Notes: a model not told the origin generated them from the letters alone. DNA of 64,000 nt from Mariniphaga sp041686935 (GCA_041686935.1 JAWLCW010000002.1:1-64000), one strand, 5' to 3'. Positions 24,679 through 34,600 are shown, counted from the first letter of the stretch. Numbers and translations: made by a program.

Positions 24679-26188
24679 TCACACTTTTTCCGGCAATTTT
24701 CAGCGATTCGTTCCTGTCGAATACACCCCTGAATTTCAGGTCATTTTCTTCCGAAGTTTCGTACACTTTGACTTTCGAACTGTAATCCCCGTCAAGGTTA
24801 ATTTTTAGCTCCTGCGCAAATTCGTGTTTGTTTAAAACGACTATCACCAATTGTCCGTTTTCGTTTTTATATGATGAAGTTGTCAGCGCTGGATTTTCGC
24901 CCGCGAAAGTCAATATTGGTGTTGCTCCGGGCCGGATAAACCTTGAAAAATTACCCAGCGCCCATAACAGTTTCGATTCATAAATGTTTCCTCCGGTTTC
25001 ACTTTTATCTATGTAAACCAGCCCGTCTTTGTAATCGTACGGACTAACAGCGAGCCACCAGTGCCAGGCGCTCGCACCGGCAATCATCAAATCGGCATGA
25101 ATGACATTAGCTACAAACAGGGCGGTTTCCATGCCTAAATCCCGGCCATTTCCCCTGAATCCGTCGTTATCGCCCAAAATGCAAAACTCGGTCATCCAGA
25201 ATTCCAGGTCCGGATCCACCCGGAAGATTTCCTCTTTCAGGTGGTTCCTCACTTCTTTAAGCACCTGATCGTTGGTGGTGGTAAAATAGCTGTGGCCGGC
25301 AATTTTATGTGCCATATTGGGAGCATCTCCCACATAATTTACGGAAGAAGGTGAAAAGAATTCCCTGATTTGATTTCCCCGTTCGGCATCGTTGGCAGCT
25401 TCGTATAGATGATTGAGTTGCCCGGCCTCTGTTATTTCAACCTGCGTGGGAAGACCGACGTTTTTTAAATCGTTTCCCAAAATCCGGCACAATTGTGCAA
25501 TTTCTGCATTTTTCCAGGGTGAACCTTCCTGGCCGCCTTTCCAGTCCCATTGCGGCTCGTTTACCGGCGAAAGGTAATCGAAAAGTACCCCTTCTTTTTG
25601 CTGAATATTTTGGGTAACTTCCACCAAATAATTACTGAATTTGGGCAGGTTTTCCGGCGTTAAGTTCATTGAATTTCCGCCATTGGAATGGGCTTTGCCA
25701 TTTTTGGTGAGGGCAACCGGCGGGCTGTTCACAAACCCGATAAATGTTTCCACCCCACGTTTTTTGGCAGCCTGCAAAAACCAGCGTTGGCCAGCTTGTT
25801 TGTCCCAGTTGTAACTGCCGTTTTCCTGAAAAAAACTTTCAGCCCTGCGCCACGGGTCGTCAATTCCCGATTCGTTTCCCTGTCTCGCACTTCCGGCGCC
25901 AATATTAAACCTCCAGCAACTCAGTCCAATACCTTTGGGCGAACCGGTTTCATCCGTTTCAAGGCTGAACAGCAGGTCTGCAATCCGGTTTTTCTGTTCA
26001 TCGGGCCAGTTTCCAACAAACTGGCAGCTCCAGGCATCAGATGCTCCAAAATTGTGAATTTCCTGATAGGTAGTTTCCGGAAGCAAGGTAATTTCCACCG
26101 GATTTTCCTGCTGATTGCAGTCCTTATTTTCAGCGCATGAACTCAGCAAAACGGCAATAAGCAAGTTTACAAAAAGCATTTTTGTCAT
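24662..26188 (-). CDS. glycoside hydrolase family 30-like lipoprotein
   Basis: 508 aa. The N-terminus is a lipoprotein signal (LLIAVLLSSC, lipobox Cys near residue 18), so it sits on a membrane facing the periplasm or outside. TYQEIHNFGASDAWSCQFVG is the GH30 opening; the acid/base Glu is in LSPVNEPQWDW and the nucleophile Glu in FWMTEFCIL. A C-terminal beta-sandwich starts near residue 420. GH30 members of this type cut beta-1,6-galactan, beta-xylan or beta-glucan; the substrate cannot be fixed. It starts 2 nt after the upstream glycosidase stop, forming a two-gene operon. Confidence 0.85.
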   Translation of the reverse strand: MTKMLFVNLLIAVLLSSCAENKDCNQQENPVEITLLPETTYQEIHNFGASDAWSCQFVGNWPDEQKNRIADLLFSLETDETGSPKGIGLSCWRFNIGAGSARQGNESGIDDPWRRAESFFQENGSYNWDKQAGQRWFLQAAKKRGVETFIGFVNSPPVALTKNGKAHSNGGNSMNLTPENLPKFSNYLVEVTQNIQQKEGVLFDYLSPVNEPQWDWKGGQEGSPWKNAEIAQLCRILGNDLKNVGLPTQVEITEAGQLNHLYEAANDAERGNQIREFFSPSSVNYVGDAPNMAHKIAGHSYFTTTNDQVLKEVRNHLKEEIFRVDPDLEFWMTEFCILGDNDGFRGNGRDLGMETALFVANVIHADLMIAGASAWHWWLAVSPYDYKDGLVYIDKSETGGNIYESKLLWALGNFSRFIRPGATPILTFAGENPALTTSSYKNENGQLVIVVLNKHEFAQELKINLDGDYSSKVKVYETSEENDLKFRGVFDRNESLKIAGKSVTTIVI

Positions 26189-26190
26189 CT

Positions 26191-28311
26191 TTAATAATGG
26201 ATAGAAGGAATTCGTTCGATGACTTCACGAAATGGAGGAAGTTCGCCGCTGGCCACTTCATATATTTTTGAATGGCTTTTAATGGCTGCTTCTGTTAGTT
26301 CCTTGTATGGCCGGTTGCAAATATCCATAAATCCGATGTTGTAGTTTTCACCGTCGAACCGGCCGAAAACGGGTTGGTCGAGCCACTGGAAGTAGTGAAT
26401 GCCAATCAGTTCCGGGCGGGCCAAACCTTGTTCCAGGTAGTAACGGTAGGCTTTTCCACGCTCTTCCTGGGTTAGGGCGCCCTGAATTCCGGTGGCCGGC
26501 AATCCGCGGTCGGTGGCGCCAAAATGAAACTCGCCAATCATCACCGGTTTGCCGCTGATGCGCGCAATTTCGGCAGTTTCGGGCGGTGCCGGGTTGCCAT
26601 ATCCGTTAATGGAAAACACATCGAACCGGTCGCCGGCTTTGTACAACAGGTCGGAGCTTATCCAGGCATAACGCATACCCAGGTTCAGGTGGTCAGGGTC
26701 CACTTTTTCCACTTCGTCGCACGGGACACCCACATATTGTTTTACCAGAATTTCAGAAAACTGCCAGAAATCTGCTTTTGCTTTTTCCGAAGGATATTCA
26801 TCAAAAGTCTGGCGTGTCAGCGCTTCAAAACTTTCCAGTTCAAGGTTCCATTTCTGGTTAAATTCACCAATGTTGGGATATTGCGTGGAAAGCCAGCGGG
26901 CAAAAGTATGTTTCGATTCCGAAAGCTGCGTTGTTGCAAACATTTCAAAGGCAATGTCGTGGGCGCCAAAAGCCCAGTGAGGTTCGTTGCGCAAAAAATA
27001 TCCGATGAGGTACGGATCGCCTTTGAAATCTTCCAACTGGCTGCCAAACCGTTTGGCGTTTTCAAGGTATTCGGCGGCAAACACATCGGGGAAATCGCGA
27101 AACAGTTTCACTTCGGTTGAAGGGAATCCGCTGAGTGGCAAAACATAAGGAATTTGTGCTTTCCGGGCGTATTCGATGTCCGACCAGTTGGCAATGGTAT
27201 TCAGCCTGAATTCGCGAATCTGTCCTGAGGTGATGGTTTCCCATTTTTCACGCCAGCTTTCGCCGAAAACCCGCATCAGGTTGGTTTTGTAATAGTCCAG
27301 CAACACCATTTCGCCGCGTCCTGAAAAAGCGTCTTTAAAAACCGGGTCGTTTTTGTCGGGAATCCATTCCAGCAAATCTTCCTGGCCCGAAATCACGCCT
27401 GTGGCATTGTCGCGGATGCAGTCAACGCCCACCGAAACAAAGGCGTATCCTTCCGGATCCACCAGCCACCAGCGGTTACCGTCGTGGTGGGTGCGGAAAA
27501 AACCGGTGGCTTCAAACTGCTTGTTTTTCCATCCGCCATATTTGCTCCATTTTTCGGGTAATGCAGCCGAGGCAGCATTTTCCAGTTGCGACTCCAGCAG
27601 GGTTTTTAAATCTTCTTCGCCGGTTGTTTTTCCCGGCCACTCTTTGGCTGTCCATTGTCCGAACTGGTCCACCACAGGACTTTCAGGTGCAGGAAACGGT
27701 TCGGGCAACTCTTTGGTGAGGTAAACAGCAGCCACTTCAAATTCAGGCAAAAAATAAGGTTCATGAAATGGCGCAAAACGGATGGCCACTTTGGAAATGT
27801 CTTCGGGTTTCAAACGGCTGCCCAGCACGGTTCCCTTTAACTGGCGGGGAAAGCGGGGCATAAAAATTTCCTGTCCGTCGAGATGTTCCAGCGGGAAAAT
27901 CATTTTGGTTTTCAGGTGGGGCAGCACGCCAATTTTGGCTGCCATGCGCGGCGTTTCTTTGGCATTACCAGCCAAATCGCCACTTTGGGCCACAATGTTT
28001 CCTGCCCTGATTTCATTCCTGAAAAATTCTACATTTAGTACCGCGCTGAAATCATTTGGGTGCCAAATTTCGCAAACCAGGTATTTGGGCTCGGCCCATA
28101 ATTCTGCGTTTGCACCTTCCCAAATCACCAGGCTTTGGTTTTCAGCAGTGGGTTTAATTTGTAAAACCTGCTGTTCAAAACCGTGACCGTTTTGAAAGGT
28201 GCTGATTTCCGGATTTTTCACCTGAATACTTTTCAGGCTGAATTCTTCTGAAGAAGGGGAAGAACAGGACAAAAGAAAGGCAACTGCAAAAATGGAAAAG
28301 ATGGTTTTCAT
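26191..28311 (-). CDS. clan GH-A glycosidase lipoprotein, beta-agarase (GH50)-like
   Basis: 706 aa with a lipoprotein leader (IFAVAFLLSCSS). Residues ~30-215 form a beta-sandwich; the barrel starts near residue 265 with TGFFRTHHDGNRWWLVDPEG, typical of agarase-like enzymes. The acid/base Glu is in IGYFLRNEPHWAF and the nucleophile Glu in KPVMIGEFHFGATDRG, where GFH-like trimming fits clan A. The match to GH50 is by overall pattern only; another clan-A family is possible. With the GH30-like gene it may attack a galactose-containing polymer. Confidence 0.75.
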   Translation of the reverse strand: MKTIFSIFAVAFLLSCSSPSSEEFSLKSIQVKNPEISTFQNGHGFEQQVLQIKPTAENQSLVIWEGANAELWAEPKYLVCEIWHPNDFSAVLNVEFFRNEIRAGNIVAQSGDLAGNAKETPRMAAKIGVLPHLKTKMIFPLEHLDGQEIFMPRFPRQLKGTVLGSRLKPEDISKVAIRFAPFHEPYFLPEFEVAAVYLTKELPEPFPAPESPVVDQFGQWTAKEWPGKTTGEEDLKTLLESQLENAASAALPEKWSKYGGWKNKQFEATGFFRTHHDGNRWWLVDPEGYAFVSVGVDCIRDNATGVISGQEDLLEWIPDKNDPVFKDAFSGRGEMVLLDYYKTNLMRVFGESWREKWETITSGQIREFRLNTIANWSDIEYARKAQIPYVLPLSGFPSTEVKLFRDFPDVFAAEYLENAKRFGSQLEDFKGDPYLIGYFLRNEPHWAFGAHDIAFEMFATTQLSESKHTFARWLSTQYPNIGEFNQKWNLELESFEALTRQTFDEYPSEKAKADFWQFSEILVKQYVGVPCDEVEKVDPDHLNLGMRYAWISSDLLYKAGDRFDVFSINGYGNPAPPETAEIARISGKPVMIGEFHFGATDRGLPATGIQGALTQEERGKAYRYYLEQGLARPELIGIHYFQWLDQPVFGRFDGENYNIGFMDICNRPYKELTEAAIKSHSKIYEVASGELPPFREVIERIPSIHY

Positions 28312-28334
28312 CGATTATGGTTTTGAATTCGGTT

Positions 28335-28342
28335 TAAAGATA
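28335..28342 (-). promoter_or_regulatory. candidate -7 box for the two-glycosidase operon
   Basis: Reads TATCTTTA on the minus strand, one mismatch to TAnnTTTG, 23 nt upstream of the start. TTTG at 28360-28363 is 17 nt further up and could be the -33 box. Confidence 0.38.
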
Positions 28343-28419
28343 ACTGAAAAATACAAAACCAAACTGACGGGGAAAAGGATTCTCTTCTGGTTTGCCCTCT
28401 TTTCCAGGCGATGATTCCA

Positions 28420-29028
28420 TTAATCCGGTTTATACCCTGCTACAAAAATTGGTATTTCACCAGATTCGCTTGCCAGTGTTTTCATATATGTTTCAGCAAC
28501 TTTGGTGGCAGATGGCCAGGGTTCTGTTTCCATTCCCATCGCCTTTGCCGTTTCCCTTACAAGCGGAGGATGAATGATTGCCACTCTTTTCCCGTCCTGC
28601 AATTCAAGGGCAGCAGCCCGCACAAAACCTTCCAGACCTGCATTTACCATGGCAATATTTGATGTTTGCGGCCAGGGTTTATGGGCAAAAATACCTCCTG
28701 TAAGAATAATAATTCCACCGGGATTTAGTTTCTTCAATCCTTTTCGAACCAGGTTGACTTGTCCCATTAGTTTGCTTTTGAGACCGAGTTCAATTTGTTC
28801 GTCCGACATTTCATGCAACGGTCCAAAACTTGCATTTCCGGCAGCAGAAATAATCGCATCCACCATTGGGATTTTTTCTAAAAACTCTTCAATGGATTGC
28901 GGGTCATCCATATTTACCTGGTATTCTCCACTTCGCGATGCTGCGATTACCGTGTTTCCCGCTTCTTTGCTTAACCGTGTAATTTCCTTGCCAATTGTGC
29001 CTGTAGCACCAATAATTACTATGTTCAT
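28420..29028 (-). CDS. short-chain dehydrogenase/reductase family protein
   Basis: 202 aa. A clear Rossmann start, MNIVIIGATGTIGKEITRLSK, then DAIISAAGNASFGPL and PGGIIILTGGIFAHKPWP. The SDR active-site YxxxK is not present where expected; the position reads SNIAMVNAGLEGFVRAAALEL, as in a group of short atypical SDRs. Nucleotide binding is likely, but dehydrogenase activity uncertain. It lies 10 nt after the cupin gene, and both are probably repressed by the divergent TetR. Confidence 0.88.
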   Translation of the reverse strand: MNIVIIGATGTIGKEITRLSKEAGNTVIAASRSGEYQVNMDDPQSIEEFLEKIPMVDAIISAAGNASFGPLHEMSDEQIELGLKSKLMGQVNLVRKGLKKLNPGGIIILTGGIFAHKPWPQTSNIAMVNAGLEGFVRAAALELQDGKRVAIIHPPLVRETAKAMGMETEPWPSATKVAETYMKTLASESGEIPIFVAGYKPD

Positions 29029-29038
29029 AATTGTGATT

Positions 29039-29473
29039 TTAAAGTTTTATATGCATATCATAATTTGCAGCCTCATGAATAACCTTCTGTATAATGGCTT
29101 CATCTGCAGATTTGTTCATGGCTTCCGGCTCTGATGCCGAAACCCCCATATCTTCAAAAAAGGATAAAAATCCTTTGGGACTGTGAATATTTACCCATTT
29201 ACAGGTTGAGGAACCGGCATTTTTAAAGGTGTGCAATACATTGGGTGGAAGGTCAATCGATTCATTCTTTTTTACACGTTTGACTTTCCCATCTGTTACA
29301 AATTCCATTTCTCCTTCCAATACCAAAAACAGTTCATTATATTTTGTATGAAAGTGGGGTGGCGGCCCCGGAACATTCGGAGGAGTTTCTCCAATCACCA
29401 TATCATAATTTCCTGAAATTTTTTGAGGACTTATATGGTGCCCAAGTACCCATAATTTTTTGTCGTTTTTCAT
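29039..29473 (-). CDS. cupin domain protein
   Basis: 144 aa, single cupin barrel. Motif 1 is PPPHFHTKYNELFLVLEGEMEF, which gives His-x-His and Glu metal ligands; motif 2 is LPPNVLHTFKN with the last His. A helical C-terminal tail follows (residues ~105-144). It may be a small metal-dependent dioxygenase, isomerase or sensor. First gene of a two-gene operon with the SDR. Confidence 0.88.
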   Translation of the reverse strand: MKNDKKLWVLGHHISPQKISGNYDMVIGETPPNVPGPPPHFHTKYNELFLVLEGEMEFVTDGKVKRVKKNESIDLPPNVLHTFKNAGSSTCKWVNIHSPKGFLSFFEDMGVSASEPEAMNKSADEAIIQKVIHEAANYDMHIKL

Positions 29474-29488
29474 TGTTTATATTTTTTA

Positions 29489-29504
29489 TAAGACAATCGT
29501 CTCA
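29489..29504. promoter_or_regulatory. candidate TetR operator 1
   Basis: TAAGACAATCGTCTCA has a near-palindromic core (GAC-AATC-GTC). It abuts the -7 box of the cupin promoter on its transcribed side, so a bound repressor would cover the start of transcription. Confidence 0.55.
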
Positions 29505-29536
29505 CAAATATATGTTCCAATTTTGAAAAGTCCAAA
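29505..29536 (-). promoter_or_regulatory. promoter of the cupin-SDR operon
   Basis: On the minus strand -7 is TATATTTG (29505-29512) and -33 is TTTG (29533-29536), 20 nt apart. Both elements match the Bacteroidota consensus. The leader to the cupin start is about 25 nt. Confidence 0.6.
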
Positions 29537-29541
29537 TTTTA

Positions 29542-29557
29542 TGAGAAATTTGTCTTA
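29542..29557. promoter_or_regulatory. candidate TetR operator 2, overlapping the tetR start codon
   Basis: TGAGAAATTTGTCTTA is the inverted counterpart of operator 1 (TAAGACA-n4-TCTCA read on the other strand, 13 of 16 positions shared). Its last base is the A of the tetR start codon, which suggests autorepression. Confidence 0.55.
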
Positions 29558-30156
29558 TGAAAAAAAATAAAATTGATTCCGGCAGGATAAATCAAAAGCT
29601 TCAAACGCGTTCCGAAATTATAAACGCGGCCAAACGTTTGATGAAAAAAGAAGAGAAAATAACGCTGGAAGATGTAGCCAAAGAAACGCATTTTTCCAGG
29701 GCCACCATTTACAGGTATTTTTCCAGTATTGAAATGCTGTTGACAGAAGCCTCGCTGGATTTTTTTCATAAAACCCCCGGCGAACTCTTTGAAAACGTCA
29801 AAATAATGACGTTGCCCGACAGAATTTTGTATCTGCAAAAGTACTATACACAGCTCGCTTGCGAAAATGAAGTAGCTTTCAGAAGATATCTTGGCGCTGT
29901 ATTAACAGAATCTGTCGCTTCAAAAGAAAAGCTCAGGGGTGCAAGAAGGACAATATCCTACCGATTGGCACTTGAACCTTTCAAAAATAAATTGAGCGAA
30001 GAGGATATGAATAACCTGATAAATATTGCGTCTGTGCTCAGCGGTATTGACTCGTTAATTGTTTGCAAAGACGTTTGTGATTTAACAGGCGAAGAAGCTG
30101 AATCCACTTTAAAATGGGGTATGGAGATGATCCTCAGAGGGTTTAAATTCGAATGA
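29557..30156 (+). CDS. TetR family transcriptional regulator
   Basis: 199 aa. The helix-turn-helix spans about residues 20-65: RSEIINAAKRLMKKEEKITLEDVAKE, then HFSRATIYRYFSSIEMLLTEA. The C-terminal ligand domain (66-199) is not diagnostic. It is transcribed away from the cupin-SDR operon across an 83-bp gap holding two inverted copies of one operator-like motif, so it is the likely repressor of both directions. Confidence 0.92.
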   Translation: MKKNKIDSGRINQKLQTRSEIINAAKRLMKKEEKITLEDVAKETHFSRATIYRYFSSIEMLLTEASLDFFHKTPGELFENVKIMTLPDRILYLQKYYTQLACENEVAFRRYLGAVLTESVASKEKLRGARRTISYRLALEPFKNKLSEEDMNNLINIASVLSGIDSLIVCKDVCDLTGEEAESTLKWGMEMILRGFKFE

Positions 30157-30217
30157 GGAAATAGTAAACCAGGTGCGGGAATATTCCGGGTTGTTTTTTA
30201 TGTAGATGAAATTGTGA

Positions 30218-30385
30218 TTCATCTGGATTGTTGTTCAGTTCCGTCGCAAATTAAGTGGAATACAAACACCACTGGCCAAAGTATACCTGCAAGGAAAACT
30301 GGCAAGTATGGCCGAAAGGGACGAAGACCGCATGGCACATCGTATCGACTGCACCGATGCGTTTGATACGCTGTTTATGGGCTGA
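30218..30385 (+). pseudogene. possible gene remnant
   Basis: One frame without a proper start encodes a protein-like stretch, RRKLSGIQTPLAKVYLQGKL then ASMAERDEDRMAHRIDCTDA and FDTLFMG before a TGA at 30383. The composition is unlike random intergenic DNA, but the 5' part is missing. I do not recognise the family. It lies between tetR and the AT-rich TIR gene and may be a scar of the event that brought the TIR gene in. Confidence 0.3.
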
Positions 30386-30439
30386 ACTTTTACGGGCATG
30401 AAGGCAGCGTAAGAAGTACGGGGATGGGAAGAGTAAATA

Positions 30440-31288
30440 CTAAATTTTTTGAAGAAACTCTATACCTTGTTTAGTAAGAAAATAAAGTCTTCCATGTTGG
30501 TCTGAAAGATTCATTTCAATCAATCCATTTAAAATTAATTCACCTGTAAATTCATGAATATCAAACTGTTTATCAATTTCATTTTTATAAGAAGTAATTA
30601 AATACTCGTCTTCTTCCTCCGCGGATAAAGCAAATTGATATGCATGTTCTTGGATGATGTACTGTCCGCACCCACTCGCAAATTGATTTTTTAATGAAAC
30701 AAAAAGTTTTAACAATGTAAATTCATAACTATAAAATTTGTAAACAACTGTACTTAAATGTTTTTGAATCTTTTCAAAATCTAAACTCGAATTTTGTTTT
30801 AACATTAAGAACTTGTTTTCTAATTCAAGATATCTAAAGTCATTTTCTTTTTGTAATTTTTTAAGTCTTTTATTCATAAATTCATTCCAAGTTTTGGAAA
30901 GTAGTTTTCCAAAAGGAATAATATAATCAGATGAATTAAATTTCGGAATACTTAGTGCTTTTAGGTCAAGACTTAATTTTTCTCTTGTTAAATCTTCATC
31001 AACATATAATAATAGAAAACTACTATTTAATTCCATCTCTTGAACGAATGCAGCATCTAATTCTTTTTGAACCCAAACTGATTCAATTGAATTATTTGTT
31101 AAGTAAACAAAAAATAAATCACAATTTGTAATGCCTTCATCAAAAATTTTTTTTCTCAATGATTCACCTGGTGGTATTTCCCATTCGTCATACCATACAT
31201 CAATTCCACAACTTCTTAAATCATTTGCAATTTTTTCAATAAAGTCTTTGTCTTTTTTATTGTGTGATAAAAATACTTTTGGTTTCAT
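30440..31288 (-). CDS. TIR domain protein, possible NADase effector
   Basis: 282 aa. Residues 1-135 are a bacterial TIR domain: KVFLSHNKKDKDFIEKIA, DVWYDEWEIPPGESL and SVWVQKELDAA, where Glu76 is the likely NAD-cleaving residue. Residues ~140-175 may be coiled coil, and the C-terminal ~110 residues end in a winged-helix-like segment (FTGELILNGLIEMNLSD; LYFLTKQGIEFLQ). TIR proteins of this kind often deplete NAD after infection or carry signals. The gene is markedly more AT-rich than its neighbours, suggesting transfer. No obvious partner (SIR2, Thoeris ThsA, ATPase) is adjacent. Confidence 0.85.
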   Translation of the reverse strand: MKPKVFLSHNKKDKDFIEKIANDLRSCGIDVWYDEWEIPPGESLRKKIFDEGITNCDLFFVYLTNNSIESVWVQKELDAAFVQEMELNSSFLLLYVDEDLTREKLSLDLKALSIPKFNSSDYIIPFGKLLSKTWNEFMNKRLKKLQKENDFRYLELENKFLMLKQNSSLDFEKIQKHLSTVVYKFYSYEFTLLKLFVSLKNQFASGCGQYIIQEHAYQFALSAEEEDEYLITSYKNEIDKQFDIHEFTGELILNGLIEMNLSDQHGRLYFLTKQGIEFLQKI

Positions 31289-31318
31289 TGTTAATATGAG
31301 TTAAGTGATTTTTACCTT

Positions 31319-31347
31319 CAAAATTAGAGAATTATCTCTTATTCAAA
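31319..31347 (-). promoter_or_regulatory. promoter of the TIR gene
   Basis: On the minus strand -7 is TAATTTTG (31319-31326) and -33 is TTTG (31344-31347) with a 17-nt spacer. The leader to the ATG at 31288 is about 24 nt. Confidence 0.5.
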
Positions 31348-31610
31348 AGATGAAAAAGCAAAAAATCAAAAGTAAAACAATATACCTCTAATTAAGAAGG
31401 TATAAGATTTTTTAAGAAATCTTGTTGGCGTCAGTACCTATTCATATTAAAAGATGATTGGAAAGTACCTCTTTTACCAACACTTTCCCCAGAATGAAGG
31501 TAAGATAAAAGGCAATGTCTGTATCCAAGTATTGCTGTACGATTCCGAGGGGGTTCACTCGGAAATGAGGTCCGTGGGAATTCAGGTTAAATATGGGTTT
31601 AAACGCAAAA
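31348..31610. other. intergenic region between the TIR gene and the beta-galactosidase
   Basis: No supported gene. A 66-codon frame (31454-31654) runs into the terminator hairpin and looks non-coding. A small inverted repeat, TTCCGA/TCGGAA, lies around 31544-31565. Nothing else was seen. Confidence 0.4.
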
Positions 31611-31651
31611 GCGCAAAAATGCAGTTTTTCAATTCTGCTGCATTTTTACGC
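31611..31651. terminator. bidirectional hairpin terminator
   Basis: AAAAATGCAG (31615-31624) pairs exactly with CTGCATTTTT (31638-31647), extended by GCG/CGC outside. The A and T runs in the stem suit termination on either strand; it lies just past the beta-galactosidase stop. Confidence 0.65.
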
Positions 31652-31674
31652 TAATGTCATACTCAAAAAAGTTT

Positions 31675-34600
31675 CTACAATTCCTGTTTTGCCATTTCAG
31701 TGGGTTTTTCGCCGCTTGTTATGGCTTTCATTCTGAAACTGTACTGGTATTCTTTTTCAGTTAAACGATACTGGTCGTGGGTTCGGGCGCCCCAACTGTT
31801 GTCGCCGCCAACACCCATTTGTTTGTAATCTACATTCACCGAAGTCAGGTCGCGCGGTTTTACATCGGTGGTGTGGCGGTTTACTACCGGCGTTTTACCG
31901 GGCTGATTTTCAAAACTCCGTATAACCGATTCAAAATCTTCCTGCAGGTTGTGGTGTGCACCTACTTCCAAATGCGGCATTCCCTCAAAGAAAAGTCCGT
32001 TTCCGTTTGAGTCGGTTATGGCAAGCCAGCGCACATCGGTTTTATTGCCGTTTTCCTGCGGGCGTAAATAGGCCCAGTACTGGTCGGCTACGCTGCCTTC
32101 GTATAAGCCAACAAACGCACTGGTTTTGCGGTCCCAATAACTTTCGTGCGGTCCGCGGCCAAGCCAGGCAATCTGGTCGAACCGGCGCGGCATTATCAGG
32201 TTCATGCCCATGCGTACAATCTCGGGCAGGTCGTCTTTTGTCATTTTAAAATGGTTATCCACCACCACATCGCCCGAGCCGTAAACCGCATAAACTGAAC
32301 GGTAATCAGCAATTTTTTCTCCGGCTTCGTTCACCAGGTTAAAATTGAATATCACTTCGGCCAGGTTGTTGGCTATCCGATTGATGGAAACAGCGGTCAC
32401 CTGCCGGTTTTTCCCGGCCTCGCGCCAAACCCGGCTGCGTTTATGCAGGTTGTTTCCAAAGTCGTTGTCGATGGGAGCGCGCCAGAAATTAGGCACCGGA
32501 CCGCTTTCCAGGAATTCGGTTTCGCCTTTTTTGTAACTTTTCATAACACCGGAAATTTTGTCGAATTCAACTGAAAAACCTTCGCCTGAAACGGTTATGG
32601 AATTATCGTTTTCATCCACTGTAATTGCGGGGAAGTTTGCCAGATTGATTTTTTTACCAGGAATAAATGCCGGCAATTTAAACTGTTCGGCAGCCATTTC
32701 GGTCCCGGGTTCAAGCAAACCATCGCGGTTTCTGAGTGCAGCTTTCAGGTTCAGGAAATATTCCACACCGGGTTCTGCATTCAACGATACATCTATTTTT
32801 GCCGGAACAACTTCCCCCGGCAGTGCTTCAATTTTGTCCAGTGTTCCCGATTTAACCACTTTTCCGTCGCCTGTAATTTCCCAGGAAAAATTAAAGTCGG
32901 AAAGGTTGCGGAAAGCATATTTATTTTTAATGTTAATAACGCCGGTTTTCAAGTCTGCCGGTTCAAATCCAATGTACTGGTAAACTTTTTTCACTTCCAG
33001 CAAATGCGGTTTTACGCCCCGATCGGGATTCACCAGCCCGTTGTTACAGAAGTTGCCATCGGAGGGCACATCTTCGGGACCAAAATCGCCGCCGTAAGCC
33101 CAGAATTCTTCGCCGTCTTCGTTGGTGGTAAGCAAACCCTGGTCAACCCAGTCCCAAATGAAACCACCCTGCAATACATCGTATTTTTCAATCACATCCC
33201 AGTAATCCTGCAGGTTTCCCACGCTGTTTCCCATGGCGTGTGCATATTCACACTGAATGAGCGGTTTGGTGGGATTGCCCTGTGCATACTTTTCCATTCC
33301 TTCGATGCGCATGTACATGGGACAGGTAATGTCGGTGTTTTCGCCGCCGTGTGCCTGTTCATACTGCACCGGACGGGTCTGATCTGCTGATTTAAGGTAG
33401 TCGTAAGTGGCCATAAAATTCACCCCGTTTCCGGCTTCGTTGCCCAGCGACCAGATGATAATGCTTGGTTGGTTTTTGTCTCGTTCATACATGTTGCGGG
33501 TACGAAACAAATGAGCTTCTTTCCACAGCGGGTCTTTGGCCAGTGATTCTTCGCCGTAACCCATCCCGTGCGACTCGATGTTGGCCTCGTCAATTACGTA
33601 AAGGCCATATTTGTTGCACAGTTCGTACCAAAGTTCGGGCTGCGGATAATGCGATGTGCGAACGGCATTCAGGTTGTGCGCTTTCATGGTGTAAATGTCT
33701 TTCAGCATGGTTTCCTTGTCCACCACATGGCCGGTAACATCGTGGTGTTCGTGCAGATTGGCCCCTTTCAGGTAAACATACCGGCCGTTTATTTGCAAAG
33801 TGGCATCTTTAATTTCCACTGTGCGGAAACCAACTTCCTGCCGAATGACTTCCACAATTCCATTTGCGTTTTTTAATGTAATGACCAGTTCATAAAGATT
33901 TGGGTATTCCGCCGACCATTTTTTTACATCCGGAAGCTGTGCCTGAAATGGAAGGTTTTGTTTGCCGTTATTCACTTTTTGCGAAAAAAATGCAATTTCG
34001 GTTCCGTTGTCGTTGAGAGCCACTTCAATTTCGGCTGAACCGGCATTTTCACCCAAATTCATCACATCCACATCCACAGAAAAAATTCCATCGGTATAGG
34101 TTTCGTCCAGGCCGGAAATTACCCTGAAATTCTGGATTTGTTGCTGACCGCGGGCAAGCAGGTACACATCGCGTGTCATTCCGCTCATGCGCCAAAAGTC
34201 CTGGTCTTCGAGGTAAGACCCGTCGCACCAGCGAAATATTTCCACTGCCAGCGTGTTTGTACCTGATTTCAGGTATTTGGTAATGTTGAATTCTGCCGGT
34301 GTTTTACTGTCTTCGCTGTACCCAACAAATTCTTCGTTTACCCAAACATTGAGCATGGAACTGGCTGCGCCAAAATGGAGAATTACTTCTTTTTCTTTCC
34401 AGTTTGAAGGAATTTCGAAGGTTCTCTTGTAAGAACCTACCGGGTTGTAATGTGCCTGAATTATTGGCGGGGTTTTCTCGTGCGGATATTTTACGTTCAC
34501 ATAAATGGGATAATCGTACCCTTCCCGTTCCCAGTTAGACGGGACTTTTATTTCATCCCAGTTCCGGGTGTCAAAATCATCCTTAAAAAACCAGTAAGGA

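Noticed and set aside
28420..29473. Cupin-SDR pair as part of the glycosidase operon
   Set aside because: The pair has its own promoter and TetR-type operators and is separated from the glycosidase start by 108 bp containing another candidate promoter.
31454..31654. 66-codon frame before the beta-galactosidase terminator
   Set aside because: It ends in the terminator hairpin, has no recognisable protein features and no promoter box.
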